A DNA stretch of 64,000 nt. Origin: Hygrophila difformis. Taxonomy: Eukaryota > Streptophyta > Magnoliopsida > Lamiales > Acanthaceae. The DNA lies in the NCBI GenBank assembly GCA_030278955.1, contig JAOANR010000003.1, forward strand, positions 30,829,227 to 30,893,226, read 5' to 3'. Under the pieces are notes generated by a model, which was not told the DNA's origin, did not search any database, and saw nothing but the letters and a program-made list of their open reading frames with translations. The translations under genes and the position numbers were made by a program. Below, piece by piece: positions 46,335 to 56,727 of this stretch. Within the stretch, counting starts at the first letter, position 1, and every line of letters begins with the position of its first letter.

Positions 46335-46340
46335 AAATTC

Positions 46341-46815
46341 ATTAAAGGTGGGGCCCACCCCTATCATCTTCCCCAAATTACATTTTGCAAAATTGAAACG
46401 GAGGCAGCAGCATCTTCCGGCCACCTTCATCAAGTCCGGCCAACACCACTTCCGATCCGGCGACCTTCAGCGTCTCTCCCATCACCAACATCTCAGGCTA
46501 CTGCCGTTCTCCTTCACTCCTTCTCCGATTCACTCCGGCAGCAACCATCGTCATCTTCATCGACTCCGCAGCCCACCACCTTCAACAGCTCCGATTGCAG
46601 CCCCATCTCCACCACCGGAAACCGCCTTCAACTCCCTCTTATCCAGATCCAAACACCCTCGCCGCTGCTCGCTCATCCGACCACCTCTCTTTTATCTCCG
46701 TTCCGGCCGAGCACCGCCACCACCGTGTCCTCTTATCATCCCTTCGTTTCCAGCTCTCCACCACAGCTCCCTCACTGATTTGGGCAAAAGAAGAGAAGCC
46801 TGAATTTTTCAATTG
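46341..46815 (+). other. C-rich coding-like segment, right ATL3 LTR copy
   Basis: Counterpart of 23010-23475. It contains an extra CAGCTCCGATTGCAGCC stretch and other indels, so the frames differ from the left copy, which argues against a conserved protein. Confidence 0.5.
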
Positions 46816-46914
46816 AAATTTCAGATATAGAACAAAGAAAAACTGGAGAAGAAACCCACTTGAATAAAAGAGAAGAAGAAAAAAATTGAGGGAGGAAAGA
46901 GGAAGAAGAAGTGG

Positions 46915-49030
46915 TGCGGTGAAGAAAAAAGAGGGGATGCGGTTTAATTGAGAAGAAGGAGATGAGGTGTGAGATGATGCGAAATAAAATGGAGGAAGAA
47001 AAGAGGGGATGCGGTTTAATTGAGAAGAAAGACGGGGGATGATGCGGTATTGAAGATAAATGCGGTCTTTTAAGAAAACGATGCAGTATATACCGCATCA
47101 CTATACCGCATCACATAAAATAGACCTCATCTGGAGAAATATTGAAGAAAAATGCTAAGAATTGGTACTCGATGCGGTTTAATGGGTACAATATTGAGAA
47201 ATGCGGTCACATTTGGAAACCGCATTGATTTTGAATTGGGGAAACTGCAGTGGGGCCCGCGCCTTAGTAATTGGGAGAACATGGGTCCTGAGGTCCCGTA
47301 ACACGAAAGTATTTTGTCTTTTCTCTGTGGACTCCAGGTCCCGTCCCTTCCCGCATCACCCCCTCCATTTCCCTCTTCCCCCATTTTTGCATAAAGACCC
47401 CTCATCTTTTTGTCCTAAACCGCACCTTCCCCTCCTTTTCTTCTTCTAAACCACATTGACCCCTCTTTTACACCTTAAAACCGCATTTGTCTCCTTCCCT
47501 TTTAACAGTTTAAACCGCATTGATTTTGAATTGGACCCACAACTTTAGGGTTTCCCACCTATAAATACACTCCATTTCTCCTCAGCAAAAAAAAAAAAGG
47601 CCACACACAGTTCTAAAGTATTTTTCTTCCCTGTTCTTGGAGAGAACAGTGGGTTTTGGTTAGTTTACAGTAGATTTTTCCCTTTTGTGCAATGTAGTTT
47701 AATATATTGTTAGTTGTAGTTGTAATGTAGTTTGTAAATAATTGTTTTTAATTGATTAGGTAGCTATTTTCCATATTTTTACAGTTTTCTAGTGTAGAAA
47801 TAAATTTGAGAACACCCAAATAATGGGTTGTTCTTGAACTTTTAATGTTTTTTTTAGTTGATGAAATACAAGAAAATGCTTCACAAATTTGGTATGGTTT
47901 TCTTACCCTTCTATTTATTTTGCTTTTCATAAATTAAAATGTATTTCTTGTCTATTGTGTTATTTTACAAAATGTATGATGGCATGAGTTGGACTTGATA
48001 CACCCAAAAATATTATTCTTGTCTCATGTGGTGTTTAGAATTGCTATTTAGTACATTGACATCATATTTTGACTTGAATATTTTAATAAAATGCATGTTT
48101 AGTGGGTTTCTAGTATGTTTTATGCCTTAGAGCTTCAAATAGGGTTCTTAGGTGTTTAGATAATTTTAGGGTTGTTAGAAATAGGATTTAATGCTTTATT
48201 TTGTTTTCTTGTTCTAGATCTTCCATTTATGCTCCCTTAGATAATGTAGGTGTTCTTCCTTATTATGCTTGTAGTTCTTAGATTTTACATTATTTTTGAT
48301 AGATTAGTCTTTAAATTTCATGTTTGTAGTTTTAGGGTTTAATTCATGCTATTACCCATTGTACATGCATATATCTTGATAACCATAAAATATTCACAAG
48401 TGTGACTGCGAGATGACACTGATGTGAAATGAATGATGTTGTCAATCTCATCTATCATAAACCGCATCAGCTTAGAAACCGCATGAACACTTGTGAGCAA
48501 AAATATGACTTATGCGAAAATTGCACGTAATTCGATTTAGGCAATGCGGTATATACAGCATTGCCCATGAAGACCGCATAGCATGATAAAAATGGTGTTT
48601 GTTTATTTTATTCATGCGGTTTCTTGCAATTCGGTATACGCAATGCGGTTTATACTGCATTGCCCATTAAATCGAATTGCCTCCTGAAACCGCATTGTAT
48701 GCATTCCGTACCCCTCATGCCTTAGTTTTTCTCCTTGCCTACCAATGCGGTTTATGTCGATTCGGTTTATACCGAATTGCCTTGGTAAACCGCATCACCC
48801 TCATTTTTTAAGCAATTGCCTTAGCCAGATTTGAGTAAGGGAATACCCTCATCAATTCGGTTTGTCCAATACGGTTTATACCGCATTGAATTGACAAACC
48901 GCATTAGATGGTTTATTTTGCATCCTTGCAATGATAAATTATGGGTAAGGAAATACTTCATTCCTCATGCATATTCAATGCGGTCTAGTAGATGCGGTTT
49001 ATACCGCATCTAATTTAATAGACCGCATTG
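46915..49030. repeat. ATGCGGT/ACCGCAT repeat and palindrome cluster, right ATL3 LTR
   Basis: Same cluster as in the left LTR. Near 47092-47112 it also has GATGCAGTATATACCGCATC next to a second CTATACCGCATC, and near 48543 GCAATGCGGTATATACAGCATTGC. Confidence 0.85.
47560..47566 (+). promoter_or_regulatory. ATL3 LTR TATA box (right LTR)
   Basis: TATAAAT in CACCTATAAATACACTCC, matching the left LTR box at 24194. Confidence 0.65.
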
Positions 49031-49269
49031 ACATCTCCCCTTATTTTAAAACTCCAAAAATATTTTATTTTCTTGAGTTGTGTAAGTTGCATGAGTGTAT
49101 TGGGCTTAGGCCCATTATATCTAATTTTTATCGATTACACATCTCAAACTATTAGTGTCTAAATTATTGTGTGATTAAAACTCACATAATACCAAAAATA
49201 TTCTTTCAATTTTATCTTTTCTTTTTATTGTGTGTATGAATGGGTAATAAGGAATACACAGATCAATGT

Positions 49270-51968
49270 TGTAACACCCCGGTTTTCGGTCACCCAGGTC
49301 GGGATGTCACCGCCACACCTCCCTAGCAAGACACGGTTTCTCCGAGCTTACTAAAGAGATGCAAGGCTATGGTTTTTCAGAATTTAAAATATTCAAACAG
49401 CCCATTCATATATAATTTTAAAAAATAATACATCAAAGTTGCAGCGGAAAATAATATTTACATATATAATGCAGCGGAATATAAAAATAGGGCCAACATG
49501 GCCTAATCACGGGTTAAACAGGCCCGTTCATGCAAGGTCTAGTCTAAAACAAACATTCAAAATAATATATCACCCCAAGCTTCCCGGGTATGCATATGAC
49601 GATGCATAATTCTCAACTCTGGAAGAAAAAAGAAACAAAAATGGTTTGGTCAGCACTACGTGCTGAGTAAGTTAACACAAACATGATTAAGGGGTTTCAA
49701 AGCCATTACTTAAATTTAAAGGAAACATGTGCATAGTGTAATTTGTTCTACAACATGATAAAATAATCGCAAGACATAATTTAAAGGCATAATTTAAATA
49801 AGGAAAATGCTCAAGTATTTCAGGATTTCACTCTTCCTCTTTTATTCGATATAATCTAGTATAATTTATTCTTGGGGAATCGAACCCGCAAGAAAACAGA
49901 CAATCGCCCTTGGGGAATCGAACCCGCAAGAACTCACATACATCCTAGGGAATCGAACCCGTAGGAATCAACACATATTCTGGGGAATCGAACCCGCAGA
50001 AAGACACACCCTGGGGAATAGAACCCGCAAGGTTTGACACGGACATCCTGGGGAATCGAACCCGCAGGAGAACATACAATCGCCCTTAGGGAATCGAACA
50101 CGCAAGAACTCAAACACACCCTGGGGAATCGAACCCGCAAGGTTTGACACAGACATCCTGGGGAATCGAACCCGCAGGGACACAGACGCCCTTGGGGAAT
50201 CGAACCCGCAAGGTCAAAACAAGTTTCGCAAATTTCACAAGTTTCAATAAGATTTCAAGATTTGACTCGGTCAACCACAGTTCACTTCAAAATTCGTCTA
50301 AAATCAGATTTAATTCCAAAAATTCCGAAATTTCACGATTGACTCAGAAACGTCGAGATCTACAACTTTTGTGTTTTAACTTTTTCAATCCGAGATACCA
50401 AAATAAGTCATAAACACCAATTTTCGCGGAAACACAAATCTGTCCGAATTTTATGTGTCACAGTTTAAGGATTTCAAATTCTACCATAGAAAATCAACTC
50501 CAAATTTAATGGAATTTTACAGAGACCATCTTAAGATGTTTATCTAGAACTTTCATGTTTGGCAAAAGATCTAAATCGGCCTAGAACCCTAGTTAAAAAC
50601 GTCATTAAGTTCTGACCTAAGTTCCATCAAGAATTTCAAGATCCGCATCCTAGCAGTTCGGTTTCGGGTGGATTTCATATAACAAATCATCACAAAAAAT
50701 TTTGAAAATTTACGGTGGTGTTCTTAACGTATAGATCTACAACTCTTATGTTCAACGCCAAGCCTAGATCGGCCTAGATCTAAGGTAGAAATCACCAACA
50801 AGTTCGAGCTAGAGTTCTGTCACCGTTTCAAGATCTAACCCAAGGCAGGTCTGTTCATGGTCGTTTTCGGATAACAAAACACGATGAAAAATTATGAAAA
50901 TTTTACAGTAGATAGATCTAAGTCTTAGGAATATTTTTCGTGTTTTATGTTTTTCCGTTTGAGGTCGTTTTAAGGTTCGGAAAAATTAGACAAAACTGTT
51001 GCGCCGTTAGAAATCACATGTGGACAGATTTACGAAAGATTTGATTAAGTTTCTAGATTTAAATATTTTAACTACTCCCAAAACCGTGTAAGCGTTAACT
51101 TACAGATCTATGGATGTCTCGGCTCGATGATTCGGAGGCGTGGCTTCCACGTTCTTCGATCTCCCTCCGAGATCCTTCGTTTTTCCTCAACGCGTCCGGA
51201 TCGGGGTTTAGAATAGAAAAGAGGTTTAATTAGGACTCGTTTTCGAATCACAAATGGTAAGGAAGGGATCAGATCTTACCACGATGACGGGAGTTCTTGG
51301 ATTTTTGTCCAACCCAGTCCCCTCTCTTGCCTTTGTGCCTCCGACGACTCCGGGATTAGGGTTTCAACGTGTAGAGAGATTTTGTAGGGTTTTAAAACGT
51401 ATTCGGAGCTTTTCGGAGGTCTTATTTATAGATAACTAAGGCCTAGGGCGTCAAAGATCTGACTCTAAGAGTCTAGAGTCGAAAGATGTTCAACCGAAAG
51501 TCGAAAAATCCGCGTTCGGGCGAGAAAATCTCGCTTGGTTTGTTGCTGCCAGTGTGGCGCGGTCGTGGCACGGTCTAAGGCCAACAACCGCGCGGCCAGC
51601 GCGGCCATCACGCCTGGACTCCGGTCCGGGCGGCTCGTGCGATCCCTCGCGCTTTTCGTCCTCTCTTTCGGACTTCTATCCCTCTATGTTCCTAGATTCC
51701 GATTTCCGGGGTATCTTCGGGCTCCGATTTCCTATCCTAATTTTATTCGGATCTAAATTGACATTTGGACTCGGGTTATTGAGTCCATCGGTGTTGGGTT
51801 TCCGTGTAACCATTTATTCGATTAAATTGTCTTCGGCTTCCCGGGTTCTCGGAATTTGTTTCCTATTTAATTTAAATTTCATTTCTCATCTTTTATGATT
51901 CTTTATTTATTTATTATGTTCTCTTTATTATTTATTTATTTTATGTTGTAAAATTCTCGGGTATTACA
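49270..51968 (-). repeat. TEK3 LTR 1 (left), 2699 bp
   Basis: TGTAACACCCCGG at 49270 to GGGTATTACA at 51968 on the + strand. Contains the T-loop-like repeat array (49871-50213) and a TATA box on the minus strand near 51423. Confidence 0.93.
49871..50213 (-). repeat. Ten-unit B-box/T-loop-like minisatellite, TEK3 LTR 1
   Basis: On the minus strand each unit holds GCGGGTTCGATTCCCC with spacers of 15-22 bp. GGTTCGATTCC matches the Pol III B-box consensus GGTTCGANTCC, and TTCGATT matches the tRNA T-loop pattern. Units 5 and 7 carry single base changes. Confidence 0.85.
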
Positions 51969-51987
51969 GTCTACCCTCCTTAAGAAT

Positions 51988-52007
51988 CAATTTCGTCCTC
52001 GAAGTTG
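51988..52007 (-). other. TEK3 internal 1 terminal hairpins and polypurine tracts
   Basis: CAACTTCG / CGAAATTG with AGGA loop and one mismatch (this site), followed by TCTTAAGGAGGGTAGAC and the LTR. The upstream module at 52232-52251 has a perfect CAGTTATG / CATAACTG stem with GGGA loop and CTAAGGGGGAGAGGA, followed by a relic TGTAATACC start at 52211. Confidence 0.8.
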
Positions 52008-52797
52008 TGTTTTGGCTTTTCTCGTGCTAAGGTCTTTTGTTTGTTTTTTTTTTTTATTTTGTGACTGAACTTAGAATTAAAACTTCTAAGCTGCCTACGT
52101 ACCCGGTGAAGGGATCAAGCCATAACGTAGTTCAAAACAATTTGAATATGTTTATTTATTTATTCGGATACATATTGTCAAAAATAAATGTCTATCTTAC
52201 GGGGTATTACATCCTCTCCCCCTTAGGACTTCAGTTATGTCCCCATAACTGCCTACTTATTATTCTCAAGAAAGTTCGGGTCAAGGTTTAAATGAGTCGT
52301 GCGTTTGAAATGGATTTGTTGTTTGGGAATCCAACAAAATTTTTGGAATAGAGAGTGTTTTAATAAAAACTTGATTTTTATTGTTTCAAATAAGGAAATT
52401 TTCTAATTCGTACAAGGATAGGAATGGCTAAGGTCGAGGATTGTTATGATTAGGCGAACGCATAGATGAACGCGATCTAGAACTAAGGCAAGATCAGTCT
52501 CTAGTTAGCGTTCCTAATTCGATGTCAAGCCTCTAAGTTATCTAGGTGTAGCAAGAGATCTAAGTTAGAATATATCACGCTTCTAAGTTCTCTAAGTTTA
52601 GGCAATGCAGTATGCACATGCAAATGATGATTTCCCCCCAAAAATAATTTACGCACTATATATAAATGTTTCCCATGGGTTTTAAAATAAAAATTTTCTC
52701 AACGGAAATAATACTTTAAAATTTAAAATATTAGTCAAAATATTAATAATAGTTTAAAAATAATAATGGTTTTAAAAATAATAGTTTAAAAGTAGCC

Positions 52798-52940
52798 GGG
52801 CTCTGATACCAACTTTGGTATCAGATATTTTCTTTAAAATAAATAGCTTTAAAATAGTCTGGGCTCTGATACCAACTTTGGTATCAGATATTTTCTTTAA
52901 AATAAATAGCTTTAAAATAGTCTGGGCTCTGATACCAACT
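52798..52940 (-). repeat. PBS-containing 63-bp repeats, TEK3 internal 1 (three PBS copies)
   Basis: The sequence GGGCTCTGATACCAACTTTGG (+ strand; written here to 21 only as motif GGGCTCTGATACCA plus ACTTTGG) starts at 52798, 52861 and 52924. The last copy, at 52924-52937, abuts LTR 2 and is the initiator tRNA-Met PBS (TGGTATCAGAGCCC on the minus strand). Confidence 0.9.
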
Positions 52941-55631
52941 TGTAACACTCCGGTTTTCGGTCACCCAGGTCGGGATGTCACCGCCACACCTCCCTAGCAA
53001 GACACGGTTTCTCCGAGCTTACTAAAGAGATGCAAGGCTATGGTTTTTCAGAATTTAAAATATTCAAACAGCCCATTCATATATAATTTTAAAAAATAAT
53101 ACATCAAAGTTGCAGCGGAAAATAATATTTACATATATAATGCAGCGGAATATAAAAATAGGGCCAACATGGCCTAATCACGGGTTAAACAGGCCCGTTC
53201 ATGCAAGGTCTAGTCTAAAACAAACATTCAAAATAATATATCACCCCAAGCTTCCCGGGTATGCATATGACGATGCATAATTCTCAACTCTGGAAGAAAA
53301 AGAAATAAAAATGGTTTGGTCAGCACTACGTGCTGAGTAAGTTAACACAAACATGATTAAGGGGTTTCAAAGCCATTACTTAAATTTAAAGGAAACATGT
53401 GCATAGTGTAATTTGTTCTACAACATGATAAAATAATCGCAAGACATAATTTAAAGGCATAATTTAAATAAGGAAAATGCTCAAGTATTTCAGGATTTCA
53501 CTCTTCTTCTTTTATTCGATATAATCTAATATAATTTATTCTTGGGGAATCGAACCCGCAAGAAAACAGACAATCGCCCTTGGGGAATCGAATCCGCAAG
53601 AACTCACATACATCCTAGGGAATCGAACCCGTAGGAATCAACACATATTCTGGGGAATCGAACCCGCAGAAAGACACACCCTGGGGAATCGAACCCGCAA
53701 GGTTTGACACGGACATCCTGGGGAATCGAACCCGCAGGAGAACATACAATCGCCCTTAGGGAATCGAACCCGCAAGAACTCAAACACACCCTGGGGAATC
53801 GAACCCGCAAGGTTTGACACAGACATCCTGGGGAATCGAACCCGCAGGGACACAGACGCCCTTGGGGAATCGAACCCGCAAGGTCAAAACAAGTTTCGCA
53901 AATTTCACAAGTTTCAATAAGATTTCAAGATTTGACTCGGTCAACCACAATTCACTTCAAAATTTGTCTAAAATCAGATTTAATTCCAAAAATTCTGAAA
54001 TTTCACGAATGACTCAGAAACGTTGAGATCTATAATTTTCGTGTTTTAACTTTTTCAATCCGAGATACTGAAATAGGTCATAAACACCAATTTTCGCGGA
54101 AACACAAATCTGTCCGAATTTTATGTGTCACAGTTTAACGATTTCAAATTCTACCATAGCAAATCAACTCCAAATTTAATGAAATTTTACAGAGGCCATC
54201 TTAAGACGTTTATCTACAACTTTCATGTTAGGAAAAAGATCTAAATCAGCTTAGAACCCTAGTCAAAATCGTCATCAAGTTCTGACCTAAGTTCCTTCAA
54301 GAATTTCAAGATCCGCATCCTAGCAGTTCGGTTTCGGGTGGATTTCATATATCAAATCATCACAAAAAATTCTTAAAATTTATGGTGGTGTTCTTAACGT
54401 ATAGATCTACAACTCTTATGTTCAACGCCAAGCCTAGATCGGCCTAGATCTAAGGTAGAAATCACCAACAAGTTCGAGCTAGAGTTCTGTCACCGTTTCA
54501 AGATCTAACCCAAGGCAGGTCTGTTCATGGTCGTTTTCGGATATCAAAACACGATGAAAAATTATGAAAATTTTACAGTAGATAGATCTAAGCCTTAGGA
54601 ATGTTTTTTGTGTTTTATGTTTTTCCGTTTGAGGTCGTTTTAAGGTTCGGAAAAATTAGACAAAACTGTTGCGCCGTTAGAAATCACATGTGGACAGATT
54701 TACGAAAGATTTGATTAAGTTTCTAGATTTAAATATTTTAACTACTCCCAAAACCGTGTAAGCGTTAACTTACAGATCTATGGATGTCTCGGCTCGATGA
54801 TTCGGAGGCGTGGCTTCCACGTTCTTCGTTCTCCCTCCGAGATCCTTCGTTTTTCCTCAACGCGTCCGGATCGGGGTTTAGAATAGAAAAGAGGTTTAAT
54901 TAGGATTCGTTTTCGAATCACAAATGGTAAGGAAGGGATCAGATCTTACCACGATGACGGGAGTCCTTGGATTTTCGTCCAACCCAGTCCCCTCTCTTGC
55001 CTTCGTGCCTCCGACGACTCTGGGATTAGGGTTTCAACGTGTAGAGAGATTTCGTAGGGTTTTAAAACGTATTCGGAGCTTTTCGGAGGTCTTATTTATA
55101 GATAACTAAGGCCTAGGGCGTCCAAGATCTGACTCTAAGAGTCTAGAGTCGAAAGATGTTCAACCAAAAGTCGAAAAATCCACGTTCGAGCGAGAAAATC
55201 TCGCTTGGTTTGTTGCTGCCAGTGTGGCGTGGTCGTGGCGCGGTCTAAGGCCAACAACAGCGCGGCCAGCGCGCCACTCACGCCTGGACTCCGGTCCGGG
55301 CGGGTCGTGCGATCCGTCGCGCTTTTCCTCCTCTCTTTCGGACTTCTATCCCTCTATGTTCCCAGATTCCGATTTCCGGGGTATCTTCGGGCTCCGATTT
55401 CCTATCCTAATTTTATTTGAATCTAAATTTACATTTGGACTCGGGTTATTGAGTCCATCGGTGTTGGGTTTCCGTGTAACCATTTATTCGATTAAATTGT
55501 CTTCGGCTTCCCTGGTTCTCGGAATTTTGTTTCCTTTTTAATTTAAATTCCATTTCTAATCTTTTATGATTCTTTATTTATTTATTATGTTCTCTTTATT
55601 ATTTATTTATTTTATGTTCTCGGGTATTACA
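52941..55631 (-). repeat. TEK3 LTR 2 (middle), 2691 bp
   Basis: TGTAACACTCCGG at 52941 to GGGTATTACA at 55631. It lies between two internal regions, serving as 5' LTR of one and 3' LTR of the other. Confidence 0.93.
53541..53883 (-). repeat. Ten-unit B-box/T-loop-like minisatellite, TEK3 LTR 2
   Basis: Same ten units in the same order as LTR 1. Unit 2 has GGATTCGATTCC and units 5 and 7 here match the consensus core. Confidence 0.85.
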
Positions 55632-56727
55632 GTCTACCCTCCTTAAGAATCAACTTCGTCCTCGAAGTTGTGTTTCGGCTTTTCTCGTGCTAAGGTCTTT
55701 TGTTTGTTTTTTTTTATTTTGTGACTGAACTTAGAATTAAAACTTCTAAGCTGCCTACGTACCCGGTGAAGGGTTCAAGCCATAACGTAGTTCAAAACAA
55801 TTTGAATATGTTTATTTATTTATTCGGAATACATATTGTCAAAAATAAATGTCTATCTTATGGGGTATTACATCCTCTCCCCCTTAGGACTTCAGTTATG
55901 TCCCCATAACTGCCTACTTGTTATTCTCAAGAAAGTTCGGGTCAAGGTTTAAATGAGTCGTGCGTTTGAAATGGATTTGTTGTTTGGGAATCCAACAAAA
56001 TTTTTGGAATAGAGAGTGTTTTAATAAAGACTTGATTTTTATTGTTTCAAATAAGGAAATTTTCTAATTCGTACAAGGATAGGAATGGCTAAGGTTGAGG
56101 ATTGTTATGATTAGGCGAACGCATAGATGAACGCGATCTAGAACTAAGGCAAGATCAGTCTCTAGTTAGCGTTCCTAATTCGATGTCAAGCCTCTAAGTT
56201 ATCTAGGTGTAGCAAGAGATCTAAGTTAGAATATATCACGCTTCTAAGTTCTCTAAGTTTAGGCAATGCAGTATGCACATGCAAATGATGATTTCCCCCC
56301 AAAAATAATTTACGCACTATATATAAATGTTTCCCATGGGTTTTAAAATAAAAATTTTCTCCATGGAAATAATACTTTAAAATTTAAAATATTAGTCAAA
56401 ATATTAATAATAGTTTAAAAATAATAATGGTTTTAAAAATAATAGTTTAAAAGTAGCCGCGCTCTGATACCAACTTTGGTATCAGATATTTTCTTTAAAA
56501 TAAATAGCTTTAAAATAGTCCGGGCTCTGATACCAACTTTGGTATCAGATATTTTCTTTAAAATAAATAGCTTTAAAATAGTCTGGGCTCTGATACCAAC
56601 TTTGGTATCATATATTTTCTTTAAAATAAATAGCTTTAGAATAGTCTGGGCTCTGATACCAACTTTGGTATCAGATATTTTCTTTAAAATAAATAACTTT
56701 AAAATAGTCTGGGCTCTGATACCAACT
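55632..56727 (-). other. TEK3 internal region 2, noncoding
   Basis: 1096 bp, nearly identical to internal 1 but with two extra 63-bp PBS units. Terminal modules are at 55893-55912 (CAGTTATG stem) and 55651-55670 (perfect CAACTTCG stem, AGGA loop). Confidence 0.85.
56459..56727 (-). repeat. PBS-containing 63-bp repeats, TEK3 internal 2 (five PBS copies)
   Basis: Units start at 56459, 56522, 56585, 56648 and 56711, an exact 63-bp period. Each unit centres on the dyad TGATACCAACTTTGGTATCA, so every PBS core is paired with an inverted copy of its TGGTATCA. The functional-position PBS is 56711-56724, next to LTR 3. Confidence 0.92.

Larger units (their letters stand above)
51969..52940 (-). other. 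TEK3 internal region 1, noncoding
   Basis: 972 bp. In element orientation: PBS, 63-bp PBS repeats, AT-rich leader, a region related to the TEK2 internal region, then two hairpin and PPT modules (52232-52251 and 51988-52007) before LTR 1. No gag or pol. Confidence 0.85.

Noticed and set aside
49871..50213. Direct repeats with variable spacers resembling a CRISPR array
   Set aside because: The array lies inside a plant LTR, is copied in all three LTRs with the same spacers, spacer lengths vary, and there are no cas genes.
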